Source: CALFVT01 sp039989855
GTDB lineage: Bacteria > Pseudomonadota > Alphaproteobacteria > Caulobacterales > Maricaulaceae
NCBI GenBank assembly: GCA_039989855.1
Contig: JBDXGZ010000008.1
Location: 248,001 to 312,000 of the forward strand
Length of the DNA: 64,000 nucleotides
Direction of reading: 5' to 3'
Position numbers and translations under genes: made by a program. This document shows positions 34,456 to 43,051 of this stretch, in pieces. The notes beneath the pieces are model-generated. The model had not been told where the DNA came from. It was given only the letters and a program-made list of their open reading frames with translations, and did no database searches. Positions within the stretch are counted from its first letter, which is position 1. Each line of letters starts with the position of its first letter.

Positions 34456-37272
34456 TTACGCGGCAGGAGGTTGATACCTAACTGGTGCTTGGGGGGGCTT
34501 ACTTACCGGATTTGCAAGTGGTACGGCTTGCTGTATTGGAGCGCTATGCTGGGGGCGTATCGCTGGATTTGGCTGTTGTTCTTGTTGGGTTGAAAGTCCT
34601 GGAAGATTATCGGTGGCCGTTCCAAAATCACTTCGCGGCTTTTTAGATTGCTCATCAGCAATAGCTTGAATTTGCAAGACATCTGCAATGTTTTGAGCCA
34701 ATTCATTAATCTCACTTGTGACGCTCTTATCTGTTTGCGCAACTTGTTTGATGATGGGAACATTAGGTAGGGTGAATATAACTGTCGTACCTGTCCCTAA
34801 CTCACTTTCAATTTTGAAATTACCGCCATGGAGTTCAATTAGTGATTTTGAGAGAGCTAACCCTAATCCTGTGCCCTCATGTTGCCGAGAATGTTGGCTA
34901 TCTATTTGTTCGAACGGACTGGCGAGTCGCTCCAAGTCATCTGCAGCGATACCAATACCTGTATCCGTTACTCTAATGATTAATCCCGCGGATTTAGCCT
35001 CACAATTGACAGTGACGTTGCCGCCTTCAGGTGTAAACTTTATCGCATTGGTGATCAGGTTTAAGAGAATTTGTTTTACAGCTCTCATATCGGCTTGAAT
35101 TTCAGGCATTTCTCCCCCCACATATGAAAGTGTGAGGTTGTTTTCTTCTGCACGGCCACGAACAATTCGAATGACCTGTTCGATCATATCTTGTATGCTT
35201 AAGTCTTCAGGATTGAGTCTCATTTTTCCGGCCTCAATTTTTGACATATCGAGAATGTCATTAATCAAGGATAGAAGATGTTGCCCTGAGAAAAGAATAT
35301 CGCTGACATATTCTTTGTAGCGAGGATCACCCAGTGGCCCGAACATTTCCTTTTTCATGATATCGGAAAACCCATTAATCGCGTTTAGGGGCGTTCTAAG
35401 TTCATGGCTCATATTGGCCAAAAATTCACTTTTTGACTGGTTGGCTTCTTCGGCGCGAATTTTTTCTTTTTGGTAGCTTTCTGCTAATTCCACCATGCGT
35501 AATTGTGATTCTTTTAGAACATTAACTGTTTTTTGCATCGCTTCATGGTTTTGCTGCAACTCGCGTTCACGGGCTCTAATATCTGTGACGTCAGTCCCTA
35601 CACTTACGCGGCTGCCATCAGCGGTTATGGTTTCATGATAATGAAGCCACCTTCCATCTTTCAACTTAATTTGATAGCTATTATCTGTGTTGGAAGTGTA
35701 AGTTTTTTCAACGTTTTTCTGTGCGTGAAATAATATAGACGCATGATCCATACCAGCTTTAAGTTGCCCAGGTTGAAAACCAAACAATGTTTCAAACCGA
35801 TTGTTCCAAATGATTATACGGTTCATAGAATCCCAAACGGAAAAACTATCATTCATTGACGATAGAGCATTGTTGAGTCGGGCTTCAGTGGTCTCAAGAC
35901 GGGATTTAGCAGCGTAAGCATTTGATACATCGCGGGCCATTCCAACAATCACCCGAGAGGCATCACCTCTGACGGACGGCATACCTGTACATTCCAAGAC
36001 TGTTGAACGTGAGGAGATTTGCAATTCCATTGAAAATTGCCCATTTATGCCCGCACGACGGCAATGCTGGAAAAAATCGCTTCTATATCGTTCGTGGATC
36101 AGTCCCATAAATTGAGCTAATGTTAAGTCGGTGTTTTTACGAGGTAAGCCAAATATTTCGGCTAAATTTTCACTGATAAAAGCTGTATTATTCGCAGTGT
36201 CAATTTCCCAAATCCCCCCACGCCCGCTTTCAGCGGCCGCTTTAAAACGCTGATTTAGGATTTCTTCATTCGCAGTTTTTTGATTGCTGCGTCGTGTGAA
36301 TTTAAGGATGTTATGGCTGAAAAGCCAAATGATCGCACATGTGCCTAAAAACAGAAGCGCGAAAACAAGGCTTGTTCCCGTCCAAAATGAGGGGCGTGGT
36401 TGTGTTTCGTTACTCGTTACAATAACATTCCATGCAGGGATGCTTTTAGCCGCCACCCAAGATTTATTTTTTCCAAGCTCAGTTTTTATAGGATTTGAAA
36501 TACGATCGCTTAAAAGAGCTGAAAATTGATTTGCATTTAAACCATAAACATTTTCCGGTGCAGTGGTGTTAAAAACACGTCTTCCATCGATAATTTGCCC
36601 GTTTGCTGCAAAAAGTGCTGTGTTGCTTTGTGACGTGCCAATTAAGCTGCCATTGTTTTGTAAGATAGCAATTCGGATGTTGCCCTCTTGTCGAACAATG
36701 AGGGGCAGCGGCGTCTTATCTTCAGAATAATCAGAAGTAATCAAAAATTGATTAGCTTTTAAATCCATCGGGATACGGCTTACGAGTTTTTGCCCTGTTG
36801 GAGATGTCGCTATGGGTTGATTTTTGAGGTTCGTAATCGCAACGTCACGAATTTCAGGGTGTTGCAGTAAAAACTTAATAGTGTTCTGGGGCGAATTATA
36901 AAGCGCTAAGCCATTGTCCGTCCAAACCATAGTGTTTCTTATACGCTCACTCACGTTTTGTGCGCTTGTATCAAGTTTTGCATTTAATGTGGATTGAGAT
37001 TGTTCTCTTCGGTCATTCTCATCAACTCTAATGCTTTGGATAGATAGGATTAGAAAAAATAGCAAAAAAGCACATGTTGCAATCATGAGGATTCGTTTGG
37101 AGTCTTCTCCCGCATCATCATAATTTATAGTGGTTTTTGGAAAATCTTCATTGATCGGACTGGGCGTTGGTATTGAAGGCGTGTATTCTTGTTGTGGAGC
37201 ATGGTTAAAGGCTCCGCGCGAAGGCGGTGCGGTGCGTACAGCGATATGTCCATTTGACTGTTGCAAAACCAC
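34456..37272 (-). CDS. pleC: PleC-like sensor histidine kinase/phosphatase
   Basis: 938 residues. A ~60-residue Pro-rich cytoplasmic N-terminus precedes TM1 (~62-80), a PDC-like periplasmic sensor (~85-300) and TM2 (~305-325). Two PAS domains follow (~340-455 and ~465-575), then DHp with the acceptor in SHELRTPLNAINGFSD and the extended FGPLGDPRYKEYVSDILFSGQHLLSLINDILDMSKIEAGKM box. HATPase_c follows (NAIKFTPEGG, GTGLGLALSKSLIELHGG). In Caulobacter PleC dephosphorylates DivK at the flagellated pole. About 100 residues of Pro/Gln-rich tail follow the ATPase domain. GTG at 37272 lies inside an AGGAG, so TTG at 37266, 5 bases after it, is the likelier start. Confidence 0.75.
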   Translation of the reverse strand: MVLQQSNGHIAVRTAPPSRGAFNHAPQQEYTPSIPTPSPINEDFPKTTINYDDAGEDSKRILMIATCAFLLFFLILSIQSIRVDENDRREQSQSTLNAKLDTSAQNVSERIRNTMVWTDNGLALYNSPQNTIKFLLQHPEIRDVAITNLKNQPIATSPTGQKLVSRIPMDLKANQFLITSDYSEDKTPLPLIVRQEGNIRIAILQNNGSLIGTSQSNTALFAANGQIIDGRRVFNTTAPENVYGLNANQFSALLSDRISNPIKTELGKNKSWVAAKSIPAWNVIVTSNETQPRPSFWTGTSLVFALLFLGTCAIIWLFSHNILKFTRRSNQKTANEEILNQRFKAAAESGRGGIWEIDTANNTAFISENLAEIFGLPRKNTDLTLAQFMGLIHERYRSDFFQHCRRAGINGQFSMELQISSRSTVLECTGMPSVRGDASRVIVGMARDVSNAYAAKSRLETTEARLNNALSSMNDSFSVWDSMNRIIIWNNRFETLFGFQPGQLKAGMDHASILFHAQKNVEKTYTSNTDNSYQIKLKDGRWLHYHETITADGSRVSVGTDVTDIRARERELQQNHEAMQKTVNVLKESQLRMVELAESYQKEKIRAEEANQSKSEFLANMSHELRTPLNAINGFSDIMKKEMFGPLGDPRYKEYVSDILFSGQHLLSLINDILDMSKIEAGKMRLNPEDLSIQDMIEQVIRIVRGRAEENNLTLSYVGGEMPEIQADMRAVKQILLNLITNAIKFTPEGGNVTVNCEAKSAGLIIRVTDTGIGIAADDLERLASPFEQIDSQHSRQHEGTGLGLALSKSLIELHGGNFKIESELGTGTTVIFTLPNVPIIKQVAQTDKSVTSEINELAQNIADVLQIQAIADEQSKKPRSDFGTATDNLPGLSTQQEQQPNPAIRPQHSAPIQQAVPLANPVSKPPQAPVRYQPPAA

Positions 37273-37352
37273 TCCTAAGAATCAGATATAAATATAACCA
37301 AAAATTAGTTACAAAGTCACTCGTTCATAAGGTGATTTGTGTATATGTTTCG

Positions 37353-38081
37353 TTAAGAAATTCGTGTTTCAGGCTCTGGTTTTCGAATTCCGTAGCCTTG
37401 CGCCGCATCAATGCCTAAATCTGTTACAAATTGCAGATGTCCGGCATTCTCAATACCTTCGGCGATGAACTTAACGCCTAGAGGCTCCCGTAAGGAGAGG
37501 AGGGCTTTTAAAATGGCCAGTTCACGCTCATCTTCATATGCGGCCCATACAAATTCTGCGTCAATCTTAAGCCAATCAGCTGCTAGTTTTCGTAGGTAGC
37601 GAATGGAGGCTGCACCCGCGCCCACATCATCTAGGCAAACATGATGGCCACGGTTTTTTAATGTTTCTATTAGAGATTGAGCTGGGGCTAAGTCTTGCAT
37701 TTCCCAAGACTCGGTTAATTCAATCACGAGTTTTTCAGGGGGAGCCGTCAACGCGGATAAGCAGGCGACAATAGATTTTTCAAATCCGTTTCCGTCAAAA
37801 GACGCGCCTGAGAGGTTGATTGCGACACCGACACCGCCAGGGTCTTCGTTAAGAACGAGAATAGCTTGAACGAGCATAGAGAGGTCAAGGTCTTTGATAA
37901 CCCCGCTAATCTCCGCAGGACGAAGGACACCCTCTAGGTGTGATTGATTGTCAAACCGTACGAGCCATTCATAGTGCAAAATTTCTTCTGTTATAATGTC
38001 AACTACCGGTTGGCGCATGACAGAATATAATTGTTCTGAAACGTGGGTTCTAAAACCATCAGCTGTACGGGGGTCTGTCAT
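37353..38081 (-). CDS. EAL-domain c-di-GMP phosphodiesterase-like protein
   Basis: About 242 residues from the ATG at 38081 (a TTG at 38096 would add five). Essentially a stand-alone EAL domain. The signature is EWL (HYEWLVRF) in place of EAL, but its glutamate is kept. Also present are the Asn in INLSG, Glu in IELTES, the Asp pair in CLDDVGAG, Lys in DWLKIDAEF, Glu in AEGIE and the QGYGIRKP loop, so catalysis is possible. It hydrolyses c-di-GMP in active members. Eight consecutive G lie directly before the ATG. It is upstream of pleC on the same strand with an 80-bp gap, suggesting a link to the cell cycle. Confidence 0.82.
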   Translation of the reverse strand: MTDPRTADGFRTHVSEQLYSVMRQPVVDIITEEILHYEWLVRFDNQSHLEGVLRPAEISGVIKDLDLSMLVQAILVLNEDPGGVGVAINLSGASFDGNGFEKSIVACLSALTAPPEKLVIELTESWEMQDLAPAQSLIETLKNRGHHVCLDDVGAGAASIRYLRKLAADWLKIDAEFVWAAYEDERELAILKALLSLREPLGVKFIAEGIENAGHLQFVTDLGIDAAQGYGIRKPEPETRIS

Positions 38082-38082
38082 A

Positions 38083-38090
38083 CCCCCCCC
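38083..38090 (-). repeat. Eight-G homopolymer at the EAL gene start
   Basis: Eight C on the plus strand (eight G on the coding strand) fill the ribosome-binding region two bases before the ATG. Slippage would change the spacing to the start codon, or the reading frame if the TTG at 38096 is used. Runs of seven G occur elsewhere in the window, so this is only modestly exceptional. Confidence 0.6.
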
Positions 38091-38143
38091 TAGCAAAATA
38101 AGATAAATTATTTCCTTACATTGAAAATATTTATTCGCGCAGC

Positions 38144-40759
38144 TTAGCTAAGGATTTTTTCAGCAATTTCTAAAACATTTTTTGAAGGTTTAGTCGAAAT
38201 GATGTTTTCTAGTTGTTCTCGGATTAATGTTTGCCGTGATCTGTCGAGCTTTCTCCACACTTCAAAGACCCCAAGAAGTCGTGCCGCAATTTGTGGGTTT
38301 AGCCTATCCATGACTTTGATTTCATTGGAGAAAAATTTATAACCACTGCCACTGTGATGGTGGAAAACACGGGGGTTATTCATGACAAACCCACCCAGTA
38401 GCGAACGTACACGATTAGGGTTGCGGCGATCATAAACGGGATGTTCGGTCAGAGTTTGAAGCGCATTTATACCTTCAACAGTTTTTCGACTACCTTGCAA
38501 CATAAACCATTTATCAACCACGAGCGCATTTTCTTTCCACTTATCGTAAAATTCGTCGACACTTTCTTCGACGCGTTTTCCGCCAAGGTGCGTTAAAGAC
38601 GTGAGGGCTGAAAATTCATCAGTCATGTTGCTGGCGCTTTCAAATTGCGCCAGAACGAGCGGCGCGACTTCAGCCCGTCCTGTGGTCACAAGCAGTTCAA
38701 GGGCACGGTTCTTTAAGGCCCGTTGACCCGCTTGCCTTGCGTCAGGAGAGAAAGACCCGTCGGATTGCTTATCGTGATAGGTTACGAGTAATGGATCAAA
38801 TAAACGCTCACCAATGGCGCGCCGCAACCATTGCCCTGCTTCATAGGCGGCAATAGGATCGGTGTTAGCTAGGGCTTGTATCGTTTCAGATGAAGACGGC
38901 GTTGAGAGCATGAGCGCTTTATAGGCGTCATCAAACTCATCGCTTGCTAGGGTTTGCGAGAGGGCGACGCAGTAACGGGCGAGCGTATTATCTACGTCGG
39001 GAATCGTTCCATTTTGGATAGTCCTCGTCATATTAGAAAGAAGCCCTCTTGCGATAGACTGCCCTGCTTCCCAACGGTTAAAGGCATTCGGATCTTGGCC
39101 CATTTGCCGAATAAGGTCGTCCGTTGTTTTCTGTGTTTTGACGACAATTGGCGCGGAAAAATCTTGGAACGCCGATAGCGTTAGAGGGCCACTATGAGAT
39201 CCAAGGTCAACCGTCTCGCTCAGTAATGTATCACGTAAAATACTTAATTTTGGCTCTGTGACGGGGCCATTATCACCGATAAGTTGCCACTTAACCGGAA
39301 TAACTCGCGGAGAGGTGGCCTCTTTTGAGCTTTGAGTAGGGACCGATTGCTCAAAGCTGACCGTGGCTGTACCCGCTCTGTGGGTGAGATTTGTCTTAAC
39401 GTGAGGCGTTCCCCCGACCTTATACCATGTGAAAAATTGTCTGAGGTCTTGGCCAGAGCTCTTAGCAAAACAGTCGATAAATTGCTCCACTGTTGCAGCC
39501 GTTCCGTCGAGCGTGTCGAAATAATAATCGCAACCTTTGCGAAATTCTGCATCGCCTAAAATTGTTCGTAGCATCCGAACGATCTCCGCGCCTTTTTCGT
39601 AAATCGTCGCCGTGTAGAAATTATCGATTTTCAAGTAATGATCGGGCCGTGGGGGATGGGCGAGGGGGCCAGCGTCTTCGGGAAATTGCCGCGCGCGCAG
39701 GGCGACCACATCTTTAATTCTCTGCACCGCCGCGCCGCGTTGATCAGCGGAAAATTCTTGGTCACGAAAGACAGTAAAGCCTTCTTTCAGGCAGAGCTGG
39801 AACCAATCACGGCAGGTGATACGGTTGCCTGTCCAATTATGAAAATATTCATGGGCAACAACGCTTTCAATGCGTTCGAAATTCATATCCGTCGCGCTGG
39901 CTTCGTCCGCTAACAATAAGGATGAGTTGAATATATTCAGCCCCTTATTTTCCATCGCGCCGAAATTAAAATCACGCACGCCGACGATCATAAAGCGGTC
40001 GAGATCATATTCCCGCCCGTAAACTTCTTCATCCCATTTCATCGAGCGTTTCAGCGCGTCCATCGCATATTCAGCGCGCGGCGCATCACCTGGGTCGACA
40101 TAGACGGCGAGCGGAATATCTCGCCCTGTCATGGTGGTGAAATTGTCTTCAACCGTGTCAAACTGACCTGCGACAAGGGCAAAGAGGTAACAAGGCTTCG
40201 GGAAGGGATCTTCCCAAACGGCGAAATGTTTTCCGCCGTCCAAGTCGCCGCTATCAACCATATTCCCATTGGCGAGGAGGTAAGGGTAATCCGCTTTACC
40301 CGCGCTCATGCGGACTTTGAACACAGACAAAGCGTCAGGCCTGTCCATATAATAAGTGATGCGGCGGAAGCCTTCGGCTTCGCACTGGGTACAAAACCGC
40401 CCGCCAGAGACGTAAAGCCCCATTAATTTGCTGTTGGCGGCAGGATCACAAAGAGTTTCGATTTCTAAGGTGAAACTATCGGGTAAGTCACTAAGAATAA
40501 GCTGTGTCTTTGTTAGTTTATAATTTTTTCGGTTAAGCGCTTTTCCGTCAATACTCACGCCCCGCAGAACGATATCTTCACCGTCGAGATTAAGGGTGTT
40601 CTTACCGTCACTATCGGGATTGCGTCGAATGGCTATCTTAGATTTAACCACCGTCGCATTGGGCACGAGATCAAAATCAAGTTCAACCTGATCAAAGATG
40701 TAGTTTGGAACCGTATAATCTTCAAGCAGCGTGGGTTTCGGGGCCGCATCTGTGCGCAT
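38144..40759 (-). CDS. pepN: Aminopeptidase N (M1 family)
   Basis: 871 residues, the normal bacterial PepN length. The zinc motif is His303-Glu304...His307 in VVAHEYFHNWTGNRITC, with the third ligand in LKEGFTVFRDQEF. The exopeptidase motif GAMENKGLNIFN is about 40 residues earlier. DYTVPNYIFDQVELDFDLVPNATVV is a typical N-terminus, and the C-terminal helical repeats are present. A cytosolic metalloaminopeptidase acting in peptide recycling. Transcribed toward the EAL and pleC genes (47-bp gap). A hairpin overlaps its ribosome binding site. Confidence 0.95.
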   Translation of the reverse strand: MRTDAAPKPTLLEDYTVPNYIFDQVELDFDLVPNATVVKSKIAIRRNPDSDGKNTLNLDGEDIVLRGVSIDGKALNRKNYKLTKTQLILSDLPDSFTLEIETLCDPAANSKLMGLYVSGGRFCTQCEAEGFRRITYYMDRPDALSVFKVRMSAGKADYPYLLANGNMVDSGDLDGGKHFAVWEDPFPKPCYLFALVAGQFDTVEDNFTTMTGRDIPLAVYVDPGDAPRAEYAMDALKRSMKWDEEVYGREYDLDRFMIVGVRDFNFGAMENKGLNIFNSSLLLADEASATDMNFERIESVVAHEYFHNWTGNRITCRDWFQLCLKEGFTVFRDQEFSADQRGAAVQRIKDVVALRARQFPEDAGPLAHPPRPDHYLKIDNFYTATIYEKGAEIVRMLRTILGDAEFRKGCDYYFDTLDGTAATVEQFIDCFAKSSGQDLRQFFTWYKVGGTPHVKTNLTHRAGTATVSFEQSVPTQSSKEATSPRVIPVKWQLIGDNGPVTEPKLSILRDTLLSETVDLGSHSGPLTLSAFQDFSAPIVVKTQKTTDDLIRQMGQDPNAFNRWEAGQSIARGLLSNMTRTIQNGTIPDVDNTLARYCVALSQTLASDEFDDAYKALMLSTPSSSETIQALANTDPIAAYEAGQWLRRAIGERLFDPLLVTYHDKQSDGSFSPDARQAGQRALKNRALELLVTTGRAEVAPLVLAQFESASNMTDEFSALTSLTHLGGKRVEESVDEFYDKWKENALVVDKWFMLQGSRKTVEGINALQTLTEHPVYDRRNPNRVRSLLGGFVMNNPRVFHHHSGSGYKFFSNEIKVMDRLNPQIAARLLGVFEVWRKLDRSRQTLIREQLENIISTKPSKNVLEIAEKILS

Positions 40760-40762
40760 AGC

Positions 40763-40786
40763 GTAATCCTTATGAATTTGGATTAC
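40763..40786 (-). promoter_or_regulatory. Hairpin over the pepN ribosome binding site
   Basis: On the coding strand GTAATCC and GGATTAC, separated by 10 bases, form a perfect 7-bp stem that ends 3 bases before the pepN ATG. The AAGGA ribosome binding site is partly inside the second arm. This could restrict ribosome access, or the repeat could be a DNA operator. Confidence 0.4.
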
Positions 40787-40869
40787 TATGTCGTTATAAG
40801 ACTTATAAAATCAAGCCCGACATCTTTATTATTCAGATGTTTTACTAGGATGATTTTGGACTAGAAAAA

Positions 40870-41487
40870 TTACCCACCAATCATCCGAAGGAAGCGGTCT
40901 TGCATAACGAGGTTAGATTTAAACTCGCCTGTAAAATGGGTCGTAATGGTCGAGACATTCGGATGATGTACGCCGCGCGTGGTCATACACTGATGTTTCG
41001 CGTCGATATATATGGCCGTTCCGCGTGGTTTAAGGGCGCTCTCAATCGCTTCCGCGATTTGCGCGGTCATAGTTTCTTGAGTTTGCAGCCGCTTTGAGAA
41101 AACCTCGACGACTTTGACGAGCTTCGAAATGCCGACAACCCTGTCTGTGGGCAAGTAAGCCACATAGGCTTTGCCGAGGAAGGGGGCAATATGATGCTCG
41201 CAGTGACTTTCAATATCAATATCGCGCAAAATCACCATGTCATCATATCCTGACACATCTTCAAAGGTGCGCTCTAGCTCTTTAGCAGGGTCCATATCAT
41301 AGCCTCTGAACCATTCCTTATAGGCTTTGACTACGCGCTTTGGCGTATCAATAAGACCTTCTCGGGTGGGATCATCTCCTGCCCACGCAATAAGGGTACG
41401 AACCGCCTCCCTCGCTTCATCCTCGGTGGGGCGACGCACAGGGGCAACGGGTTTTAGAACAGGTTTTTTGGGCATATTATTACTCAT
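40870..41487 (-). CDS. folE: GTP cyclohydrolase I
   Basis: 205 residues, type IA. It converts GTP to dihydroneopterin triphosphate, the first step of folate biosynthesis. The zinc ligands are visible in IESHCEHHIAPF and in DAKHQCMTTRGVHHP, and the substrate loop includes VGISKLVKVVEVFSKRLQTQE. The first ~22 residues are an unconserved Lys/Pro-rich extension. No folate genes are adjacent. ATG start at 41487. Confidence 0.96.
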   Translation of the reverse strand: MSNNMPKKPVLKPVAPVRRPTEDEAREAVRTLIAWAGDDPTREGLIDTPKRVVKAYKEWFRGYDMDPAKELERTFEDVSGYDDMVILRDIDIESHCEHHIAPFLGKAYVAYLPTDRVVGISKLVKVVEVFSKRLQTQETMTAQIAEAIESALKPRGTAIYIDAKHQCMTTRGVHHPNVSTITTHFTGEFKSNLVMQDRFLRMIGG

Positions 41488-41615
41488 GCCAAACCCTATA
41501 GACGATAATCATAGTAAAACACCAGTGACAAAAGCGCATAGGGGCTAACATATTGGTGAGGGGCATAAAGCTTAGTTAAGGAGTTTCTTATAGTATTAAG
41601 TGAGAGGACGCCCGA

Positions 41616-42071
41616 ATGCTATTCATCGCTATAAGTTTAACCCTTGGCATGGGAATAGGCATTTTTAGCGCCTATCATACCAAAGCCTCTCTTGGCGGGT
41701 TGTTTGCAACGCTTGTTGTTACGGGCATTGTGATACGACCTGTTGTTTTGCTTGGCGCGACGGCAAGCGGAACCCTTGGAAGCCGCAATCCGTTCTTAGT
41801 CTATTGGATGGGGTTTACCTCACTTCCTTATTTGTTTCAGATAGCCGTCTATTTATTTCCAATATTTATAATAATGGGCCGTCTTGGGACGTGGATTTAT
41901 ATGACATGCATCTATGTCGAAATAATCGAAACCGAAGATGAGAAACGCGCGCGCCTCCTGTCGGAATTTGGATGGGAAGATATACGCAAAGGCAAGCTCG
42001 GCCCTCAATCACAACACGCGCCCTCCGTTAAAAGATCAAACCGCGCCACGTCTTTTGGTAAGAGGATATAA
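41616..42071 (+). CDS. Hypothetical membrane protein
   Basis: 151 residues. Three hydrophobic segments are visible: residues ~2-20, ~28-50 (LFATLVVTGIVIRPVVLLGATA) and ~65-98 (LPYLFQIAVYLFPIFIIMGRLGTWIYMTCIYVEI, probably one or two helices). A basic cytoplasmic C-terminus follows, with SEFGWEDIRKGKLGPQSQ. No family recognised. It is divergent from folE by 128 bp and converges with the AhpD-like gene. The ATG start at 41616 is followed by a standard hydrophobic run. Confidence 0.6.
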   Translation: MLFIAISLTLGMGIGIFSAYHTKASLGGLFATLVVTGIVIRPVVLLGATASGTLGSRNPFLVYWMGFTSLPYLFQIAVYLFPIFIIMGRLGTWIYMTCIYVEIIETEDEKRARLLSEFGWEDIRKGKLGPQSQHAPSVKRSNRATSFGKRI

Positions 42072-42108
42072 GTCTGGTCTGATAGAATGCGAACGATTCG
42101 CTCGGTTT

Positions 42109-42717
42109 CTATTTATGCGACCAATCATCAGGGTCTGCATTGTTACCGGGGGATAGGCCTATGATGTCGCCCTCTGTCGTAACACCTAAGCCTAAAACCG
42201 TGCGGTTTGCGTAATTGAAATAGGCTGTGACCTGATTTATTTCTAGAATTTCCCCGTCACTATAACCCGCGGCGCGTAAATCATGGACCATCACCTCAGA
42301 GCAAGCTGACGGCGTAAGCGTTAGGACTCGCGTATAGTTAAGCGCTAATTTTTCGGCTTCGGATAAAGGGGCCTTGTTAATATCATCTCTGTCCATAGCG
42401 GAGCGAATAGCATTGGCTCGTTCGTTATCATTTAATAAACGCGCAAGACCTGCAAAATGATGGTCAACGCAATAAGGGCATTTATTTAACAGGCTGACCC
42501 ATACGCCGATCGTTTCAAGAAACCACTTGGGAACTTCATTATTTGCGTGGTGAAGCACATATTTATAAATCGCCATATGCCCCTCCATCGTATGAGGGCG
42601 TAGGCTATGAGCCATCATAATATTATCAACATTATTGTTGGGCCCTTTGATACGGTCATAGAGTTTGCGCAATCGGCCTTTGGCATCTGAATAAGAAATG
42701 GTGTTGATAAACGTCAT
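42109..42717 (-). CDS. Carboxymuconolactone decarboxylase / AhpD-like protein
   Basis: About 202 residues from ATG 42717; the frame is open to 42771, but MTFINTISYSDAKGRLRKLYDRI is the usual family start. The redox motif CPYCVDHH (CxxCxxxH type) lies in a helical core, with HSLRPHTMEGHMAIYKYVLHHANNEVPKWFLETIG before it and LNYTRVLTLTPSACSEVMVHDLRAAGYSDGEILEINQVTAYFNYANRTVLGLGV after it. This is the peroxidase-related/alkylhydroperoxidase-like branch. A role in peroxide defence is a family-based inference. It is divergent from the membrane protein gene at 43052. Confidence 0.82.
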   Translation of the reverse strand: MTFINTISYSDAKGRLRKLYDRIKGPNNNVDNIMMAHSLRPHTMEGHMAIYKYVLHHANNEVPKWFLETIGVWVSLLNKCPYCVDHHFAGLARLLNDNERANAIRSAMDRDDINKAPLSEAEKLALNYTRVLTLTPSACSEVMVHDLRAAGYSDGEILEINQVTAYFNYANRTVLGLGVTTEGDIIGLSPGNNADPDDWSHK

Positions 42718-42771
42718 ATGCAGCCTCGGTTGATTCTTATGCGCGTTTGAGGAACGTACCATAAAAAACAT

Positions 42772-43051
42772 GGAGTCAAAACTTAGGTGATCATGTGAGT
42801 TGTATTTTAGACAGGTAAATAGTGGTGACAGTCGTTGAGGTGTTTAATTTGTTCTTATCTTTCTCTCCATGAGATGTAAGATAAACCAAAAAATTTCTCT
42901 TAACTCAGATCTAACTCTGGAACATAGGCGTTGACGTCAGGCAAGTTAGACAATAATAGTTAACCACGATAGAGTTGAAGTATAATTATCATCATAACAT
43001 TATCTTCATGGTTGAATTGCTGCCCTTCTTTAAAATTAATTTTTCTTAAGT
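42772..43051. other. AT-rich intergenic region at the gtr-like patch boundary
   Basis: About 280-330 bp between the divergent AhpD-like and polytopic membrane protein genes. Base composition drops sharply toward A+T here. No tRNA fragment, terminal inverted repeat or integrase trace was seen. Confidence 0.35.
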
